Position numbers and translations under genes: made by a program
Shown here: positions 33,301 through 41,073 of the stretch, piece by piece
Layout of the letters: the number at the start of each line of letters is the position of its first letter
Position numbering within the stretch: the stretch's first letter is position 1
Source: Erysipelotrichaceae bacterium
Lineage (GTDB): Bacteria > Bacillota_I > Bacilli_A > Erysipelotrichales > Erysipelotrichaceae
Direction of reading: 5' to 3'
Assembly (NCBI GenBank): GCA_017432885.1
Contig: JAFRIE010000024.1
Span: forward strand, 1 to 64,000
Length of the DNA: 64,000 nucleotides
Notes under the pieces: generated by a model
The model's input: the letters and a program-made list of their open reading frames with translations, nothing else
Databases searched by the model: none
Told to the model about the DNA's origin: nothing

Positions 33301-35173
33301 CTTTCTCCCAGTTCGTTCCACCTCCGGATGTACATTTGCCTAAATAATTATTTCCTGTAAAAGCGCTGGCTTGTGAAGTCCATGTACCTACACGAATTGC
33401 TGAAGTATCAAAATCAACTAACGCAAGTTTGACCAAATTATTACCCGATGCATCCGTTTTTCCTTCTAATGTGGTTGCCATTGCGGCAAGTGCATCTTTG
33501 GCTTTTTTGATACGCTGATCATTGGCTGGAACATTTTGTTTTTGACTTCCATCCATATTCCACGCCATACTACCGGAGCTATCAAACACAACAATGACGT
33601 TAGCCTTTGACTTATTCTCTATTGTCTTTTCTGCTGCAGCAATACTTAATGCTATGGTATTCGTGCCATCGTCATTATAAGTAGAAGATTTGCTGAACTG
33701 AGGAGCGTCATCGCCTTCCGGCCAAGTCTCTTCCTGAGGAGCAGGAACAGTTCCACCAGAAGTTGCCTCTGTTTTCTTCTTATATACCATGTAAATATTA
33801 TTACGGAGATCATTCCAACTATCATTAGTTGTTCTATATTCTATATCTCCATAATTCTTTCTCAACATTGGATAAATCCTTGTTCCGGTTCTAGAACCTA
33901 AATGAGCAGAATCAAATTCATATCCTTCAATATCATAGATCAGATACATATTATTAGCTGAAAATTCAGGGGTTCTTGACGGTGTTAAACTATTTCCGTT
34001 TGTATCAACATAGTTAATGTTGTATGAATAAAGACCATAGTACCATGAGATGACATAGGTCGAGAAATCATCTGCTTCAAACGTTGCAGTCTGCTCAACA
34101 ATAACTTCCTCTTCTCTTACTCCTGTTTCTGTATGTTCAACTTCTTCCGTATGTTCAACTGTATCCGTACGAACATATCTGTGTTCCGTTGTATATTCGA
34201 TCTCAGTTACGGTTTCTACACCTACCTGAACCTCTTCCGTTCCGACAACAACCGTAACAGTCTCAGGTTCATAATAAGTTTCAGTAACTGTATATCTCTC
34301 AAATTCATATCTGTAGCCAAGCCAAGTAGTAGGGTCATACCATACGAAATCAACCTTTACCTTTACAACTCTGGTCTTTTCGACTTCTCTGGTCTTTTCA
34401 ACCATTTCTGTACGTTCTTCGGTGATTTCTCTTGTCTCATAGACAGGAACTTCTTTCTGAACTTCATGAGGTACTTCAACATCTTCATAGATATCTACAT
34501 CCTCATAGGTAGTAACAGTTTCTGTCCAAGTATACTCGTAAGGAACTTCAACGGTTTTTGTCTCACTGGTCATTGTCGAAACGACCGGTTCAACGCCATA
34601 AACAAGCATGCCTTCGTCATCGACAGTTTCCTTTACATGAAGCGTTTCAAAATCAGTGCCATAAAAACCGTCTTCGTCTTTATAGGATAAAGTAACAGAT
34701 ACCTTCTTGTCAGAATAGTCTTTCGGTTCAATCTCTTCGTTGTTGTACCAGAAAGAAATATCTGCACCCTTCACTACAGAATCACTTCCACGTTCTGCCA
34801 TGACTGCTTCGATTGCTGCAGGATCTGCTTCCGAAACGACAACTTCCGTGCCTTCCGGAACAGTACCTGCTTCGAAAGAAACAGTAACCTTTAAATCATT
34901 GACTTCATATTCTTCATAGAAGTCCTCAGCATTAAGAATAACGGTAGGCTCTTCTTCTCCGCCTTCTTCGACAGGATCATTTTCCGTCTGCTCCTGTGGC
35001 AAAACGGCAGATTCCTCCTCTGTCCCATTATCCTCTTCTTCCTGCACCGGTAATACTTCTGTCGTATCCACACCGGTATCTTCCTCGGCATGTACGATTC
35101 TAGCCGGGATGATTTCCAGCATCATGGATACAGTTAGTACCAGGGCTAGAAATACTTTTAAGAATTTATTCAT
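30317..35173 (-). CDS. Large secreted VWA-domain surface protein (adhesin-like)
   Basis: A 1618-aa secreted protein. Signal peptide 1-29 (cleavage near VHA-EE). An acidic segment (30-80) and beta domains follow, with a 150-residue Val/Glu/Thr-rich repeat zone (about 207-362). A VWA domain (about 524-770) has an intact MIDAS site: D531-x-S533-x-S535, T620 and the TDGD at 647-650. More beta-rich, Cna_B-like units continue to the end. It resembles pilus-tip adhesins but the last residues (DIEITAEGD) contain no LPxTG motif, membrane helix or basic tail, so it has no visible wall anchor. A GAGGAGG site precedes the start. It is co-directional with the 81-aa peptide gene. Confidence 0.8.
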   Translation of the reverse strand: MNKFLKVFLALVLTVSMMLEIIPARIVHAEEDTGVDTTEVLPVQEEEDNGTEEESAVLPQEQTENDPVEEGGEEEPTVILNAEDFYEEYEVNDLKVTVSFEAGTVPEGTEVVVSEADPAAIEAVMAERGSDSVVKGADISFWYNNEEIEPKDYSDKKVSVTLSYKDEDGFYGTDFETLHVKETVDDEGMLVYGVEPVVSTMTSETKTVEVPYEYTWTETVTTYEDVDIYEDVEVPHEVQKEVPVYETREITEERTEMVEKTREVEKTRVVKVKVDFVWYDPTTWLGYRYEFERYTVTETYYEPETVTVVVGTEEVQVGVETVTEIEYTTEHRYVRTDTVEHTEEVEHTETGVREEEVIVEQTATFEADDFSTYVISWYYGLYSYNINYVDTNGNSLTPSRTPEFSANNMYLIYDIEGYEFDSAHLGSRTGTRIYPMLRKNYGDIEYRTTNDSWNDLRNNIYMVYKKKTEATSGGTVPAPQEETWPEGDDAPQFSKSSTYNDDGTNTIALSIAAAEKTIENKSKANVIVVFDSSGSMAWNMDGSQKQNVPANDQRIKKAKDALAAMATTLEGKTDASGNNLVKLALVDFDTSAIRVGTWTSQASAFTGNNYLGKCTSGGGTNWEKALSIANRIANSDSDAATFIIFVTDGDPTFRVSRGDVADSVLNGTNMMNTSFYASNDYLFGDGSNDPNPYNLNFKAAVEEVKSIALKNKTFYAIGVSNDVTKVKNLVTEAGLPESNAVLATNESELNIAFENIAQSISSALGFGDVHITDGITELTNAEMKVMQTVDPNSFKYYRWGGEGNKYGADEAHMTEWTTREADHCEAATYDKDGGAVHWNMGPNFQLEDGVHYVVTFRVWPSQDAYDLVAELNNGTKTYATLSEEEKAQIVELQAPTATAQGSYALKTNTDEVNATYKTTSRTGSTVTVVGTQPVEAEYIQGTIQNMALESMQLSIKKEFEDDLTAGEDRQASVTLLLKRRKAHQDPAEEFEPYAVPQAGGTSAYIVLNEGNNWTYTFYVAPGVVVTETNEQGQEVENVLEHGYDFTISETNIDYHYGLIEEIINPMVKDGADAYYGDGFLIEDQETIAKYIDQSLTAVNRVKSGIDVKKVLKDADGNVTNISDKTFTINGKLVDDKGNGYTFNMDWDNRLPEEKGMTDNDLIRKYGDTTANERFADWFAHENDSGAYHLYDENGNRVGYKLHVPNTGNFTLELKAGWSVRFINVPEASNFEFSEVEDTGDHPEFLLETVTAVTQHRTSPGGPFTPEGDVQPVVENKVAKVTDGVVGNRQYSVEFTNKLQNYEYFYVYHSSDNTVEKIEIRNQESRLIPVTTDGTITGYKFNLAKETKKNHLYGGYYRSYPGAAVTDDQIVGKAESGNLDYVADTAGVDTAYDGKHTGGLWATDAQGTVYDYAYIEKVRNGEATGWGSDYYSGKGTKGTEMNPVVDTVYYLKEVPDHYDLAYTHYTYNKGDKVLRNMWYISAVDDLKYSKLGYVIHVVNEETGKSSTVVQTLTIQNATGGATVVLSPRSVFGGGKNEDGTYKYVRNGYLGYWDASGLIKTDTRSEFTPFWKTMDGVTVRGTKTRRISFGNGKVGTGGLRITDSANSKPLADIEITAEGD

Positions 35174-35361
35174 GGCAAACCCTCCTCGTTTGTTAGCTTG
35201 AGCTATTGAAAAATGCTACGAATGCTAGTAGCCAATATTATTTTATATTATTTAATATGCAATGGTAAAGATTTTTTCTACGTTTTAGTGTATTTTTTTA
35301 TACTTTTTTCATATTTGCCTAAGCTAACAAAATGTTGAATGTTCAACTATCTTTTTTCAAT
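35174..35361 (-). promoter_or_regulatory. Promoter and structured leader of the adhesin/peptide operon
   Basis: A 188-bp A/T-rich gap. On the minus strand TTTACC (35269-35264), 16 bp, TATAAA (35247-35242) gives a start near 35235 and a leader of about 60 nt. The leader holds GCTAC/GTAGC (35215-35219, 35228-35232) and TAGCT-TG-AGCTA (35194-35205). An 11-bp inverted repeat TTTGTTAGCTT / AAGCTAACAAA (35189-35199, 35321-35331) brackets the whole promoter, and GTTGAA-TG-TTCAAC lies at 35334-35347. These may be regulator or structure sites. Confidence 0.5.
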
Positions 35362-37131
35362 CTAAAAGTCCTTCGCCAGTCTGGCGGATTCCTCCTTACT
35401 CAGCTCCTTTACTTCCTTGTTCATGACCCCGTAGACCTTGTCCGCAAGGGAGAGGACGCTAGGACGGTGTGTCGTTACAATACAGGTCCTGTCTCTGTTC
35501 TTTTCCATGATATTGCGCAGCACTTTACGCTCCGTTGCCACATCCAAAGCCGATGTTGCCTCATCCAGAAGCAGTACCGGCGCATCCCTCAATAATGCCC
35601 TGGCAATGGCAATACGCTGCGCCTGTCCTTCGGAAAGACCTCTTCCTCTTTCACCAACCGAAGCGTTGATTCCTTCGCTTAAATCCTTCACAAAATCCCA
35701 GGCACAGGCCAGTTTCAGACATTCGATGATCTCCTCATCCGTCGCCTCTTCCTTGACGATCCGCATGTTTTCAGCAATCGTTCCCGAAAGAATGGTATTC
35801 CCCTGCGGCACATAGGCAAAGAAAGAACGGATATCCGCGTTTCCGGCGATGAAATCTCCTTCATCTGTTTCGATCCCGGCTCTTCCTTTCTGCGGCTCTA
35901 CCAGCCCTAAAATAAGCCGAATCATGGTCGTCTTGCCCTGACCGGAAGGTCCGATCAAAGCGGCGATCTCGCCCGGTCTGGCGCTAAAGTCCGCATTGCA
36001 GATGACCGGTTCATTTTCCTCATAGGCAAAGTCGACATCTTCCAGGACGACCTTCACTTTCCCTTCAACCGGTCTGGAAGAAAGATGCTTCTCCTTCGGC
36101 AGCTGGGCCAGTTCCCGGATCCGGTTGGCACTGATCGAAGTATTCAGGAACGACGGAAAGATCGATACGACATTGTTAAAGGCATTGGACATGCGGCTGC
36201 GCTGGGTCAAAAACAACGTCATCGTGCCATAGGTGATCTGCTGATTCCAAAGCAGCCAGAGGCAATAGCCAAAGGCGATAAACTGAATGAGATTGGAAAC
36301 TATTGTCATCAGGACGTTCACTTTAATCGAGAAAAGATTGCTTTCAAGGGCGATATCCCGGAAACTGTTCTGCCAGTCTCTGAGCTTCTTTCCATACAGG
36401 AAAGATACTCCGAAAGACTTGATGCTGTCCATGTTGTAGAACGTCTCCACTTCAAAAGTCATGACCTTGGAAGAGACTTCCCTGGTCTTCCGGCTGTATT
36501 CCCGCTGTTTTCCTACCACAAAACGGCTCATCAGAAGCATCACCGGAGCCGAAGCCACCGCCAGCAGGGCCATGACCTTACTGTAGTTCCAGATGACCAC
36601 AAAAGTCGCCATAAGCGAATAAAGGGCGATGATGATGTTCGGGATCCAGGAGATCGCGTTGCCCGATACCGTACGGGTATCGTTGGTAAAACGATTCAGG
36701 ATGTCGCCGCTGCGGTAGCGGCTGATCGAAAGCCAGTCGGAATCCATGATCTTGTCGAAGATGTCCGCCTGTATTTCGTGGTGTATTTTCAGTTTCAGTT
36801 TTGTCGAGACCCGGTTCAGCAGATTGTTGAAGACCAGGGAGAACAGAGCGCTCGATACCATCAGCAGGATCAGTAAAGGAAGCTGCTCCTTCTTGTAGCC
36901 CGTTACGATATCGATGATGTACTTGCCGATGACGCCTGCGGCTAGGGCTAGGGTGGAGCTGACAATGCCTAAAAGAGTATAGAAGACGATGGCTCCCTTG
37001 TATTTTTTCGAATAGGAAAAGATCCACTTCCAGTCTTCGATGATTTCCCCGAAAGTGCCTTCCTTATAGCGCTTGTAAAGGGTACTTAAGGAACGGAACG
37101 ATGAATTTTCTTCCTGATTCTTTTCACTCAT
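35362..37131 (-). CDS. ABC exporter half-transporter (fused membrane and ATPase domains)
   Basis: A 589-aa type IV ABC half-transporter. Six membrane helices (about 50-330) precede an ATPase with Walker A GPSGQGKTT, signature LSEGQAQRIAIARALL, Walker B VLLLDEATSALD and the H-loop IVTTHRPS. There is no N-terminal C39 peptidase domain, so it does not cleave a leader. Substrates in the class are lipids, peptides or drugs. It lies 4 bp after the LCP gene. The position before the adhesin/peptide operon makes it a possible exporter of a small peptide, which is inference. Confidence 0.85.
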   Translation of the reverse strand: MSEKNQEENSSFRSLSTLYKRYKEGTFGEIIEDWKWIFSYSKKYKGAIVFYTLLGIVSSTLALAAGVIGKYIIDIVTGYKKEQLPLLILLMVSSALFSLVFNNLLNRVSTKLKLKIHHEIQADIFDKIMDSDWLSISRYRSGDILNRFTNDTRTVSGNAISWIPNIIIALYSLMATFVVIWNYSKVMALLAVASAPVMLLMSRFVVGKQREYSRKTREVSSKVMTFEVETFYNMDSIKSFGVSFLYGKKLRDWQNSFRDIALESNLFSIKVNVLMTIVSNLIQFIAFGYCLWLLWNQQITYGTMTLFLTQRSRMSNAFNNVVSIFPSFLNTSISANRIRELAQLPKEKHLSSRPVEGKVKVVLEDVDFAYEENEPVICNADFSARPGEIAALIGPSGQGKTTMIRLILGLVEPQKGRAGIETDEGDFIAGNADIRSFFAYVPQGNTILSGTIAENMRIVKEEATDEEIIECLKLACAWDFVKDLSEGINASVGERGRGLSEGQAQRIAIARALLRDAPVLLLDEATSALDVATERKVLRNIMEKNRDRTCIVTTHRPSVLSLADKVYGVMNKEVKELSKEESARLAKDF

Positions 37132-37135
37132 TTTC

Positions 37136-38761
37136 TTAATTATATCCCCAAACGGTCATATCCGCATCCGGCAGTATCTTCTGTTCCAGGATCTCTCCGG
37201 TCAGAACATTCAGGATCTCTTCCCTAACGAAGTTGATCTGCGTCTGGTAAGGATATACGACATACAGCATCGTTCCCGGCATGGAGACCGTTTCGTCATA
37301 TGTACCGTAGCCGCCCAGATGGTAGTAGATGATGTTCCAGTTTCTTCTGTTCAGCAGTTCTTCGCCAGCCAGTTCCAGGATGGAGGACGGATCGATGTTT
37401 GTCGCCACGGAACCGGAAAGGTTGTTCAGCAGGTCGTTGGCTTTCTCCAGCACTTCTCGGCTGGTCAGTTTACGTAAGATGGCTCTTAGAACGATGGCCT
37501 GGTGCTCGTTACGGTCGAAGTCGCCGCTTGATAGCGTATGTCTTTCCCGGACATAGTCCAAAGCTTCTTCTCCGTTCAGATGGATATTGCCTGCCGGGAA
37601 GTAGCTGAAAATGCCCTGGAAGTCATATGGATTGTAGATGTCGATGCCGCCCAGGGTATCGACGATCTTGCGGAAGGTCACGAAATTGACTGCCGCATAA
37701 TATTTCACATCCAGATCAAAGAGACCATTTAGACCTTTAACGGTATTCAGGATCCCGTCATTGCCTAGATGGGTCAGTTTATCCATGCCGTCGCTTAAGG
37801 CAGGATTTTTCAGATAGGTATCTCTTGGAATAGAAACGATCAGAGCCTGGGCTGTTTCCGGATTGACAGTTAATAGAATATCGACATCGGTACGTCCCCA
37901 GATCGACAGATACTCGCTTCGGGTATCGTTGCCGGCTACAAAGACTGTAAATGCCTTTTCCGAGATCCGGCTGGAAATATCGTCTTCCACTTCCACTTCC
38001 GTTCTAAAAGTCTTCAGAACGATTGTATCTTCCGTGATGGAGGCGTATTCGCTTGTCTCCTCCAACATGTCTACTGCCATGTCACTCAGAAGAATGCACT
38101 CCGCAACACCGCCATAGAAAGCCTGCAAAGTTTCCCAGAGCGTTTTTCTAGAACGTATGGTCACACTGCCAAGATCGTCGTTCAGCTGTTCCAGAGCCTG
38201 TTTCTGAGCTTCTGAAGCACTTTGCGGATACAGGAAGATAGAGTCCTTATAATCAAAAAGATCCTCGCTCACTTCAGTGGAAAAGCCCAGTTCCGGATGT
38301 CTGTTCCGATAGTCGGATGTAAAGGTGTAGACATGGAAATCCTGAACATCCGTATGGATCCTGGTACTGAAGAGGTTCTCGACCCTCTTCTCAATGTATG
38401 GAAGGGTCACGGAAGCAATGGCCATCAGAATACAGAGAATGATCTCGACGACCATCAGAGCTTTTCCTTTCTTCTTGTGCTTCAAAGAAAGCACCAGGAA
38501 GATGCCGCCCATCAGAAGGACGATCGCCATCAGCATCAGCCTCCACAGTCTCGGCAGGAGATAGAAGGTATAGATCCGAAAAGACAGATACAAAGAAATC
38601 AGCATGAAAACAAATCCGGCAATCATGACAGGAGATGTTTTTCTCTTCTTCTGTCTTGTCGTTTTCTGTCTGGCTGTTCTTTTCTGTTCTTCCTTTTTAG
38701 GAACAACTTCCTGCGGGACTTTCTTCTTCTGATGTCTTCCGATGATCTCGGTATTGGTCAT
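37136..38761 (-). CDS. LytR-CpsA-Psr (LCP) family wall-polymer transferase
   Basis: A 541-aa membrane protein. A Lys/Arg-rich cytosolic start (about 1-48) is followed by three helices (about 49-125) and an extracytoplasmic accessory domain. The LCP domain has SIPRDTYL (catalytic Arg of the pyrophosphate site), NTVKGLNGLFDLDVKYYAAVNF, LGGIDIYNP and YVRERHTLSSGDFDRNEHQ. LCP enzymes transfer undecaprenyl-linked glycopolymers to peptidoglycan or protein. That role fits the polysaccharide genes on both sides. It is divergent from the metallophosphatase gene. Confidence 0.88.
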   Translation of the reverse strand: MTNTEIIGRHQKKKVPQEVVPKKEEQKRTARQKTTRQKKRKTSPVMIAGFVFMLISLYLSFRIYTFYLLPRLWRLMLMAIVLLMGGIFLVLSLKHKKKGKALMVVEIILCILMAIASVTLPYIEKRVENLFSTRIHTDVQDFHVYTFTSDYRNRHPELGFSTEVSEDLFDYKDSIFLYPQSASEAQKQALEQLNDDLGSVTIRSRKTLWETLQAFYGGVAECILLSDMAVDMLEETSEYASITEDTIVLKTFRTEVEVEDDISSRISEKAFTVFVAGNDTRSEYLSIWGRTDVDILLTVNPETAQALIVSIPRDTYLKNPALSDGMDKLTHLGNDGILNTVKGLNGLFDLDVKYYAAVNFVTFRKIVDTLGGIDIYNPYDFQGIFSYFPAGNIHLNGEEALDYVRERHTLSSGDFDRNEHQAIVLRAILRKLTSREVLEKANDLLNNLSGSVATNIDPSSILELAGEELLNRRNWNIIYYHLGGYGTYDETVSMPGTMLYVVYPYQTQINFVREEILNVLTGEILEQKILPDADMTVWGYN

Positions 38762-38810
38762 GCCTTTATCTTATCATTTCTGCCCCTTTTACAAAACCCC
38801 GGATAAAGTC

Positions 38811-38819
38811 TGTTAGAAT
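38811..38819 (+). promoter_or_regulatory. Extended -10 before the metallophosphatase gene
   Basis: TGTTAGAAT is an extended -10 located 11 bp before the ATG, leaving a very short leader. A TTTACA lies 20 bp upstream, longer than the usual spacing. Confidence 0.4.
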
Positions 38820-38829
38820 AGAGATATCC

Positions 38830-39687
38830 ATGAAAAAGAAGGTCGTGATTCTTGTTTTTATCGCTTTGTGTCTGCTTAGCTGCTTCAGTCTGTATGCCTC
38901 GAAGCATTTTCTGATGTGCAGCCACTACACGATCGAAGACGAGAGAATAGAACACCCTTTCCGTATCGTTCAGCTCAGCGATCTGCACAACAGCGTCTTC
39001 GAAACAAACAACGAAAGACTGGTGAATAAAGTCCTGGAACAGGAACCGGATATCATCCTGATCACAGGGGATCTGATGAATGAAAACGAGGAGGATCTTA
39101 GTATCGCCATCAGCCTGATCAAGGACCTGTCTTCTTCCGGAATACCGGTCTATGTTTCCTATGGAAATCATGAGGCAAATCATGAAAACAGATATGGCAC
39201 CGATATTACAGAACTGTATGAAGGTGCCGGAGCGAGAGTCCTGGACTTCGCCTATCAAGAGATCGAAGTAAAGGGGCAGCCGATCCGTCTGGGAGGCATT
39301 TATGCCTACTGTCTGGGGGAGAAGTATAAAAGTCATGCCACGAAAGAGGGAGAAGTGGACTTTCTGAAAGACTTCCAGGACACTTCCCTGTATACGATCC
39401 TGATGTGCCATCTGCCGGTGACCTGGATCATCAATAATTCTCTAAATGAATGGGACTGCGATCTTGTTCTGTGCGGTCACGCACATGGCGGACAGATCCG
39501 TATCCCGTTTGTGGGAGGACTCTATGCACCGGATCAGGGATACTTCTGCGGGAAAGAGGAAGGACTGTATTATTCGAGTGACCATAAAAAAACCATGGTA
39601 CTGACCAGGGGACTGGGAAACACCGAGAACATACCAAGGTTTAACAATATACCGGAAATAGTTGTTATAGATATTAATTGTAAATAA
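38830..39687 (+). CDS. Membrane-anchored calcineurin-type metallophosphatase (YkuE-like)
   Basis: A 285-aa phosphoesterase with an N-terminal helix (about 4-23) as signal anchor. Metallophosphatase motifs: LSDLH (D51, H53), ITGDL (D81), YGNHE, LMCHLP and CGHAHGGQIR. The active site faces outward. YkuE-like enzymes act on lipid-linked or wall-precursor phosphates, among them UDP-sugar or undecaprenyl-pyrophosphate-like compounds. Substrate here is unknown. It is divergent from LCP and precedes the polysaccharide genes, consistent with envelope work. Confidence 0.85.
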   Translation: MKKKVVILVFIALCLLSCFSLYASKHFLMCSHYTIEDERIEHPFRIVQLSDLHNSVFETNNERLVNKVLEQEPDIILITGDLMNENEEDLSIAISLIKDLSSSGIPVYVSYGNHEANHENRYGTDITELYEGAGARVLDFAYQEIEVKGQPIRLGGIYAYCLGEKYKSHATKEGEVDFLKDFQDTSLYTILMCHLPVTWIINNSLNEWDCDLVLCGHAHGGQIRIPFVGGLYAPDQGYFCGKEEGLYYSSDHKKTMVLTRGLGNTENIPRFNNIPEIVVIDINCK

Positions 39688-39900
39688 TCTCAATCGTCTG
39701 ATATTTTGATTTCGTTTTCTTGATCTGTTTAGCTTCATCGTGAATCCGCCTTTACGACAAGTTAAAAAAATAAGAGCTGTTCATTGATATGATAATCGGG
39801 AGCAGAAATAGTGGGTATAGATAATTTCTAAAGAAAAGGAACGATTCCTGCTGATGAACATGATTGACATTTCCATTCAAGTTGTAGAAAAATTGTATCG
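39688..39900. promoter_or_regulatory. Gene-free 213 bp with a promoter abutting the acyltransferase start
   Basis: A/T-rich and without a clear terminator for the preceding gene. TTGACA (39864-39869), 15 bp and TAGAAA (39885-39890) point to a start near 39897, only a few bases before the ATG at 39901. No Shine-Dalgarno is visible, so a leaderless or near-leaderless message is possible. No small coding gene seen. Confidence 0.4.
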
Positions 39901-40884
39901 ATGAAGAAAACGAACTTAAATCGTAACTGTACCATTGATATACTGCGGTTGTTTTTTTCAATTCTGGTTGTTGCTATTCATACCAGTCCGTTTATTGAAT
40001 ATAATGCGATTCTCAGTTACTTTTGTTCGCAAACACTTTCCCGGCTGGCAATTCCGTTTTTTGCCGGAGTAGCTGGCTATTTTTATTTCAAAGACAAATC
40101 GAAAGGCAAGAACTTAAAGTATTTAAAAAAATATATGCTTATATATTCTTTTTGGAGTACCGTGATGTTTACGTTTGATGCCGTTCATTGGACCGGCTCC
40201 ATTTCCTCGTTTGTTTTATATGTACTAAAAACTTTTTTTCTTACTGGCTGGAGACAACTTTGGTATTTATTAGCTGTCATATACGTTATTTGTCTTCTTG
40301 CATTAGGAAATAGAATCTCCAACAGATTTAATAGTTTTATTTACTTCTGTTCATTCGTTTTTTTAGCTTATGGGATCGCTGCAGATAATTACGGTAAAAT
40401 TTTTTCAGCAATACGCACAATATCCTTAATAGAGTCTTTTTTTCAAAACTCTTTTGTAAACTTGCCTATGATTCTACCATTTTTTATGCTAGGATATACG
40501 CTAAACCGACCCATTCCTGTTAAGTATAATAAACACGCCTTTCTCATCGCACTTTCATGTATAGTAGGGCTTTTATTTGAAATTCTGCTGACTACTTTGT
40601 TTGATCTGCATGAAAACGTCGTATTATGTCTGTTCACATATCCTTCTGTTTACTTTTTACTGATCTGGGCGTTAAACAACCCATATTCAGATTTAAGCGT
40701 CGCAGCTAAACACTGCTCCGGAATGGCTTCTATCATTTATCTTAGTCATTCTCTTCTTCAAGTTCACTTAGTCTCAAATGGTTTTACACCATCACTAGTT
40801 TTCCTTATTTGCACTTTAATTCCGGGTTTCGTTGGGTTTATATTGACAAAAATTGATAATCCAACTTTCAATAAGTTCATCTGA
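39901..40884 (+). CDS. Acyltransferase family 3 membrane protein
   Basis: A 327-aa protein with about ten membrane helices. It opens NCTIDILRLFFSILVVAIHTSPF (about 9-31), the acyltransferase-3 start with the conserved 'DILR' and His of 'VVxxH'; the IPFFAGVAGYF helix follows. Family members O-acetylate or O-acylate surface sugars at the membrane. Codon use is AT-rich compared with genes before 39 kb. It is the first gene of a three-gene plus-strand module. Confidence 0.82.
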   Translation: MKKTNLNRNCTIDILRLFFSILVVAIHTSPFIEYNAILSYFCSQTLSRLAIPFFAGVAGYFYFKDKSKGKNLKYLKKYMLIYSFWSTVMFTFDAVHWTGSISSFVLYVLKTFFLTGWRQLWYLLAVIYVICLLALGNRISNRFNSFIYFCSFVFLAYGIAADNYGKIFSAIRTISLIESFFQNSFVNLPMILPFFMLGYTLNRPIPVKYNKHAFLIALSCIVGLLFEILLTTLFDLHENVVLCLFTYPSVYFLLIWALNNPYSDLSVAAKHCSGMASIIYLSHSLLQVHLVSNGFTPSLVFLICTLIPGFVGFILTKIDNPTFNKFI

Positions 40885-41073
40885 TTGTTTCGAATCAATC
40901 GCTGTAAGAGATAAGCGGCATTCTTTATTGCAAGAAAAACGAAAAAGGTTAACAATACTTGAGTTTGGCAGGACAATTTATAATATGATTTTCATAGAAA
41001 AGAATATGGATTGTGAAGCAAATATGATTACTGTTCTTGCGTATTAGAACATCAAAGAAAAGGAGGCGTTATT
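40885..41073 (+). promoter_or_regulatory. Gene-free 189 bp with candidate promoter
   Basis: TATAAT at 40979-40984 is a good -10, but no clear -35 is seen (TACTTG at 17 bp is poor). A strong AAAGGAGG lies before the ATG at 41074. A small open frame crossing this gap has no ribosome site and I do not call it. Confidence 0.35.

Noticed and set aside
36085-36876. 263-aa open frame on the plus strand
   Set aside because: Antisense to the ABC exporter; low-complexity His/Arg/Gln-rich translation typical of a shadow.
27515-37131. Classical lasso-peptide cluster
   Set aside because: PqqD-like and HprK-like genes and a YxxPxL peptide are present, but no asparagine-synthetase-like cyclase or transglutaminase-like protease is seen, and the peptide ends in a dockerin loop.
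40853-41047. 64-aa open frame between acyltransferase and GT2 genes
   Set aside because: No ribosome site, it overlaps the preceding gene's end, and its translation resembles no protein.
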